A stretch of DNA of 64,000 nucleotides from an uncultured Clostridia bacterium (GTDB lineage Bacteria; Bacillota; Clostridia; Oscillospirales; Acutalibacteraceae): contig CAMMVF010000006.1 in NCBI GenBank assembly GCA_946500295.1, positions 1-64,000 on the forward strand, read 5' to 3'. Numbering within the stretch: the stretch's first letter is position 1; each line of letters opens with the position of its first letter. A program made the translations under genes and the position numbers. This document shows, in pieces, positions 63,954-64,000 of this stretch. Below the pieces are notes generated by a model, which was given only the letters and a program-made list of their open reading frames with translations, ran no database searches and had not been told where the DNA came from.

Positions 63954-64000
63954 ATGGCAAACAAAGACGACTCAATCAGAGAGAAGAATATTCATTGCTC
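63954..64000 (+). CDS. clpX: ATP-dependent protease ATPase subunit ClpX, N-terminus only
   Basis: Only 15 codons lie in the window: MANKDDSIREKNIHC, where the Cys would be the first ligand of the N-terminal zinc finger. AGGAG precedes the ATG. The assignment rests on this start and on its place after clpP. Confidence 0.85.
   Translation, partial: MANKDDSIREKNIHC

Overview
The window looks like a chromosomal segment of a spore-forming, low-to-medium GC, starch-degrading Firmicute of the Oscillospiraceae, most like the Ruminococcus bromii lineage. This rests on cotJ spore-coat genes, classic Firmicute gene order (pyrH-frr-uppS-cdsA-dxr-rseP-ispG-polC; miaB-ymcA-mutS-mutL-miaA; yggS-sepF-ylmH-divIVA-lspA-rluD; rplS-lepB-rbgA-rnhB-yraN; tig-clpP-clpX), a PolC-type replicase, and a secreted alpha-amylase ending in a type I dockerin, the signature of an amylosome. 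The species call is inference.

Layout. 1-542 (minus): cotJA-cotJB-cotJC, the last cut by the window edge. 861-2900: htpG with its own promoter and terminator. 2992-15273: translation and cell-envelope/isoprenoid operon (pyrH to polC) plus an AI-2E-type membrane protein. 15316-21796: histidine operon hisZGDCBA-I-E, lacking hisH and hisF. 21809-24315: dockerin-bearing amylase. 24355-28029 (minus): TPP-riboswitch operon thiC-HAD phosphatase-thiD-HIT. The HIT gene carries an in-frame amber codon followed by a coding-like tail. 28194-35792: a 2491-residue cell-wall-anchored protein with a beta-helix and about six starch-binding-like (X25-type) modules. 35842-40602: ferritin, small membrane protein, sirtuin, ZIP transporter, methyltransferase, short-chain dehydrogenase. 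40603-41677: a gene graveyard with a frameshifted ABC-exporter ATPase remnant and an IS256-type transposase remnant. 41678-42393 (minus): a tetR gene with a clear promoter and operator. 42530-51422: tRNA modification and mismatch repair genes plus a HlyD-like protein. 51397-55600: cell-division cluster and lipoprotein signal peptidase. 55604-64000: rplS with leader RNA, signal peptidase, ribosome assembly GTPase, RNase HII, dipeptidase, threonine synthase, phosphoesterase, trigger factor, ClpP and the start of clpX.

How the parts fit. Most of the window is core housekeeping. The accessory interest lies in the starch pair (amylase plus multi-module wall protein, about 4 kb apart) and in the tetR/ABC/IS region. 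The operator at the tetR promoter has a near-identical copy over the -35 of htpG, about 41 kb away. Other points worth checking are the probable CTG start of rseP, the incomplete his operon, and two hairpin-rich intergenic blocks (frr-uppS and the thiC leader).
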